Shown: positions 10,901 to 13,900 of the stretch, one piece after another
How the letters are laid out: the number at the start of each line of letters is the position of its first letter
Position numbering within the stretch: position 1 is the stretch's first letter
Source: Baffinella frigidus
Lineage: Eukaryota > Cryptophyceae > Cryptomonadales > Baffinellaceae
Length of the DNA stretch: 15,062 bases
Direction of reading: 5' to 3'
NCBI GenBank assembly: GCA_026770585.1
Contig: MU646317.1
Location: 293,538 to 308,599, forward strand
Made by a program: the position numbers and the translations under genes
Notes under the pieces: generated by a model
Told to the model about the DNA's origin: nothing
The model's input: the letters and a program-made list of their open reading frames with translations, nothing else
Database searches by the model: none

Positions 10901-13900
10901 GGGTTCGGGGTTCAGGGTTTAGGGTCCAGAGTTTATAGTTGAGGGTTTACAGTTGAGGCTTTGCGGTGCAGGGTTTCTGGTGTACCGTCGAGTCATGCAT
11001 CAGGGACGCGTCCCCCGCCTTGCCCAGCGTCAGGGTTCAGGGTCCAGGCTTCAGGATGTAGGGGTCAGGGTGTACCATGGAGTCGTCCATCTTTCCGGGC
11101 GTCGCGTCCCCCTTGCCCGGCGTCGCGTCACTCTTCCCAGGAGTGGCCTCGGCTTTCCCCGCCTCTGACTTGCCAGGAGTCGCGTCCACCTTGCCCGCCT
11201 CTCCCTTCGCGGGGGTTGCGTCTGTTTTCGCGGGGGTCGCTCCCTCCTGCGCGCAGGGTTTTGGGATTAGGGTTTAGGGTTTGGGGTTTAGGGCTTAGGG
11301 TGTAGGGTGTAGAGTTCAGGAGCACCAGGGTGGAGATGAGGGTGTAGGGGTCAGCGGTTCGGGATTAGGGTGCAGGTTGTGGGATTTAGGGTTTAGGGTA
11401 TAGGGTCCGTTGGACCAGGAGTCCAACGAGACGAGGTTTAGAGTTTAGAGTTAGGGATTACCGCGCCCGCCGCCGCCGCTTTCTCGTCCTTGCGCTCTCT
11501 CTCCCTCTCCCTCTCCCTCTCTCTCCCTCTCTCCCTCTCTCTCTCTCCTCCCCGCCCCTCCCTCTCCCTCTCTCCGCCTGTCCTCTCTTCTCTACCCTCT
11601 CCCACCTCTCTCTCCTCTCTCTCTCTGCCTCTCGCTCTTCCCGGGGGGGCGACCGGTACCGCGCCCGTAGCCGCCGCCTTCTCGTCCTTGCGCTCAACCA
11701 GCTCAATCCGTACCACAACTTCCTAAGACGACCGAATGGAATAAGAAGCCGGGACATTCTCGCCCGGCCCTCGAAGCAAATCAATCGCGCCTCTTGATAA
11801 CGTTACCGCGCCCGCAGCCGCCGTCTTCTCGTCCTTGCGCTCGACGAGCGAGATGGACTTCACGCCGCCCTGCTCCGTCACCTGGTGTGGTGTGTGCGGT
11901 TTGGCGTTAGGGGTTAGGGGTTAGAGGTATCCACCCAACTGCCGCCCTATCCTGCCAACCGACGCCCTATCCTGCCAACTGCCGCCCTATCCTACCAACT
12001 GACGCGCTATAGTACCGTGCACGTCTTGCGGACGGCGCGCGCGAAGACAAGCGGGTCGCGCTGCACCTTCTGCCTCCGGCTCAGTCTATTTGCCCTTACC
12101 AATTTGGTGAGCTCAGGCTCTTCTCCGCTCCAAAGTTGACGGATATGTACCGCAACCCCAGCATGTCAACTTGAGAACAGTGTGACAGTGAAGCCGAGTG
12201 AGGCGGGGGTATACCTTGCAGGTCTTGCGGACGGCGCGGGCGAAGACGAGGGGGTCGCGCTGCACCAGCGGCGCGGCTGCCAGCAGGAACTGCGACACCT
12301 GCGGGAGGCGCGAGCCGCCCGCGACCGCCACCCGCTGCGAGAGCACCGCGAAGATGGAGCGGATCTCGGTCTGCATGCTGCTCTGCAGCGCGTGCGCATC
12401 CTCCACCATACGCCGCACCTGCGTCAGGGGTTTGGGGTTTATTTTTATTTTTTATTTTTTATTGTTAGGGTTCACAGCTAAGGGTGCTCTGCAGCGCGTG
12501 CGGGTCCTCCACCATCCGCCGCACCTCCGGCAGGGTTTCGGTTAATTCAGCTTCTGGGTTTTGGGTTTGAGGCTTAGGGTTGGGGGTGTAGGGTTGAGGT
12601 TTACGGTCCATGGTTCGTGGTTCATGGTCTAGGGTTCAGGGTTTGGGGTTTAGGGTTTAGGGTTTAGGGTTAAGAGTTTAGGTTTCAGGGTTTAGGGAGA
12701 CTGGCTTTGATGTAGAGTTGAGGGTGTAGGGTGTAGGGTGTACCAGCGTGCCCGTGACAATCGCCTGCCCCGCGAAGGCGGTGGCCTGCGGCGCGGAGAG
12801 CACCTGCTTCGGGATTTAGGGTTGAGGGTTTGAGGTTTGGGGTTTGTGTTTTAGGGTTCAGGGCGTAGGGTCGGGGTTTAGGGATTAGGGTCTAGGGTTT
12901 ACGAAGGGTTGAGAGTTGAGGGGTTCGGGTTTCGGGTTTCGGGTGGACAGTACCGCGTCGAGCCCCCCCTGGTTGAAGAAGGCCATGGCCATGGCGTGGT
13001 CCCGCGCGAGCTTGCTCGCCATCTGCATCGCGACTTGCAGGAGCTTCGCGTCCGGCTTGCTCTTGATCTGGTTTGGGGTTTGGGGTTTAGGGATTAGGGT
13101 TCAGGGTTCAGGGTTCAGGGTTCAGGGTTTAGGGTTTAGGGCTTAGGGTGGGTGGTGGAGGGTTGAGGGATTAGGTTTGAGGGGTGGGTGTTGGGGATTG
13201 AGGGTTTGAGTTTAGGGTTTAGAGTTTACCGCGCGGATGCACGCCGCGAGGAACACGCTCTTCAGCTCCCCGTCGCCCCCCTCCACCCCCGCCTGCAATC
13301 ATTCAGGGTGTAGGGTTCAGGAAGGTTGCCGGGCGCACCACGACAACCTCGGCCCAGCCTCCTCGTTGAGATTTAGGTTTCGGGATGATGGAGCAGGGGT
13401 TAGGGTTTCACCATCGCGCTCGCGCCGTCCTTCTTGGGGTCAGCGATCCCCGACGCGAACTCCACCCCCGCGTCCCGCTCCTCCAGCCCCATCACTGCAT
13501 GCACCTGCCGTTTCGGGTTTGGGGTTTGGGGTTTGGGGTGTAGGGTTTACTGAGTGGTTTAGGGTTGAGGGTTGAGGGTTAAGGGTTTAGGGTTCAGGGT
13601 TGAGGGTCGAGGGTTAAGAGTTTAGGGTTTAGGGTTGAGGATTTAGAGATATGCGATCATTCGCTTGCGCGTGAGGGTTCTAGGGTGTAGGAATGCACCG
13701 TGAGCATGCACGGGCACAGCCACGCGGGGCTGCTGCACGCGCCCTCTCCCTTCCCCTCTCCCTCCCCCGCCCCCGCGGCGGCCTCCTGCTCTGAAAGGAG
13801 AGTAGCCATGGCCTTGAGGCACCCGGCGTCTTCAGCCAGCTTGCAGCACGCGCGGTCCTCCGTGGTCAGCACCTGGTTCAGGGGTTTGGGGTCAGGGCCG

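Noticed and set aside
11077-11277. Plus-strand LPGVAS repeat protein
   Set aside because: Shadow of the ATPGK repeat exon 13; the minus strand has proper acceptor, donor and phase.
11937-12012. CRISPR-like array
   Set aside because: Contiguous 20-bp units without spacers, inside an intron of a eukaryotic gene; a minisatellite.
13310-13375. A further small exon between exons 6 and 7
   Set aside because: The sequence is unique and GC-rich, but I found no acceptor/donor pair giving a phase-0 exon with family similarity.
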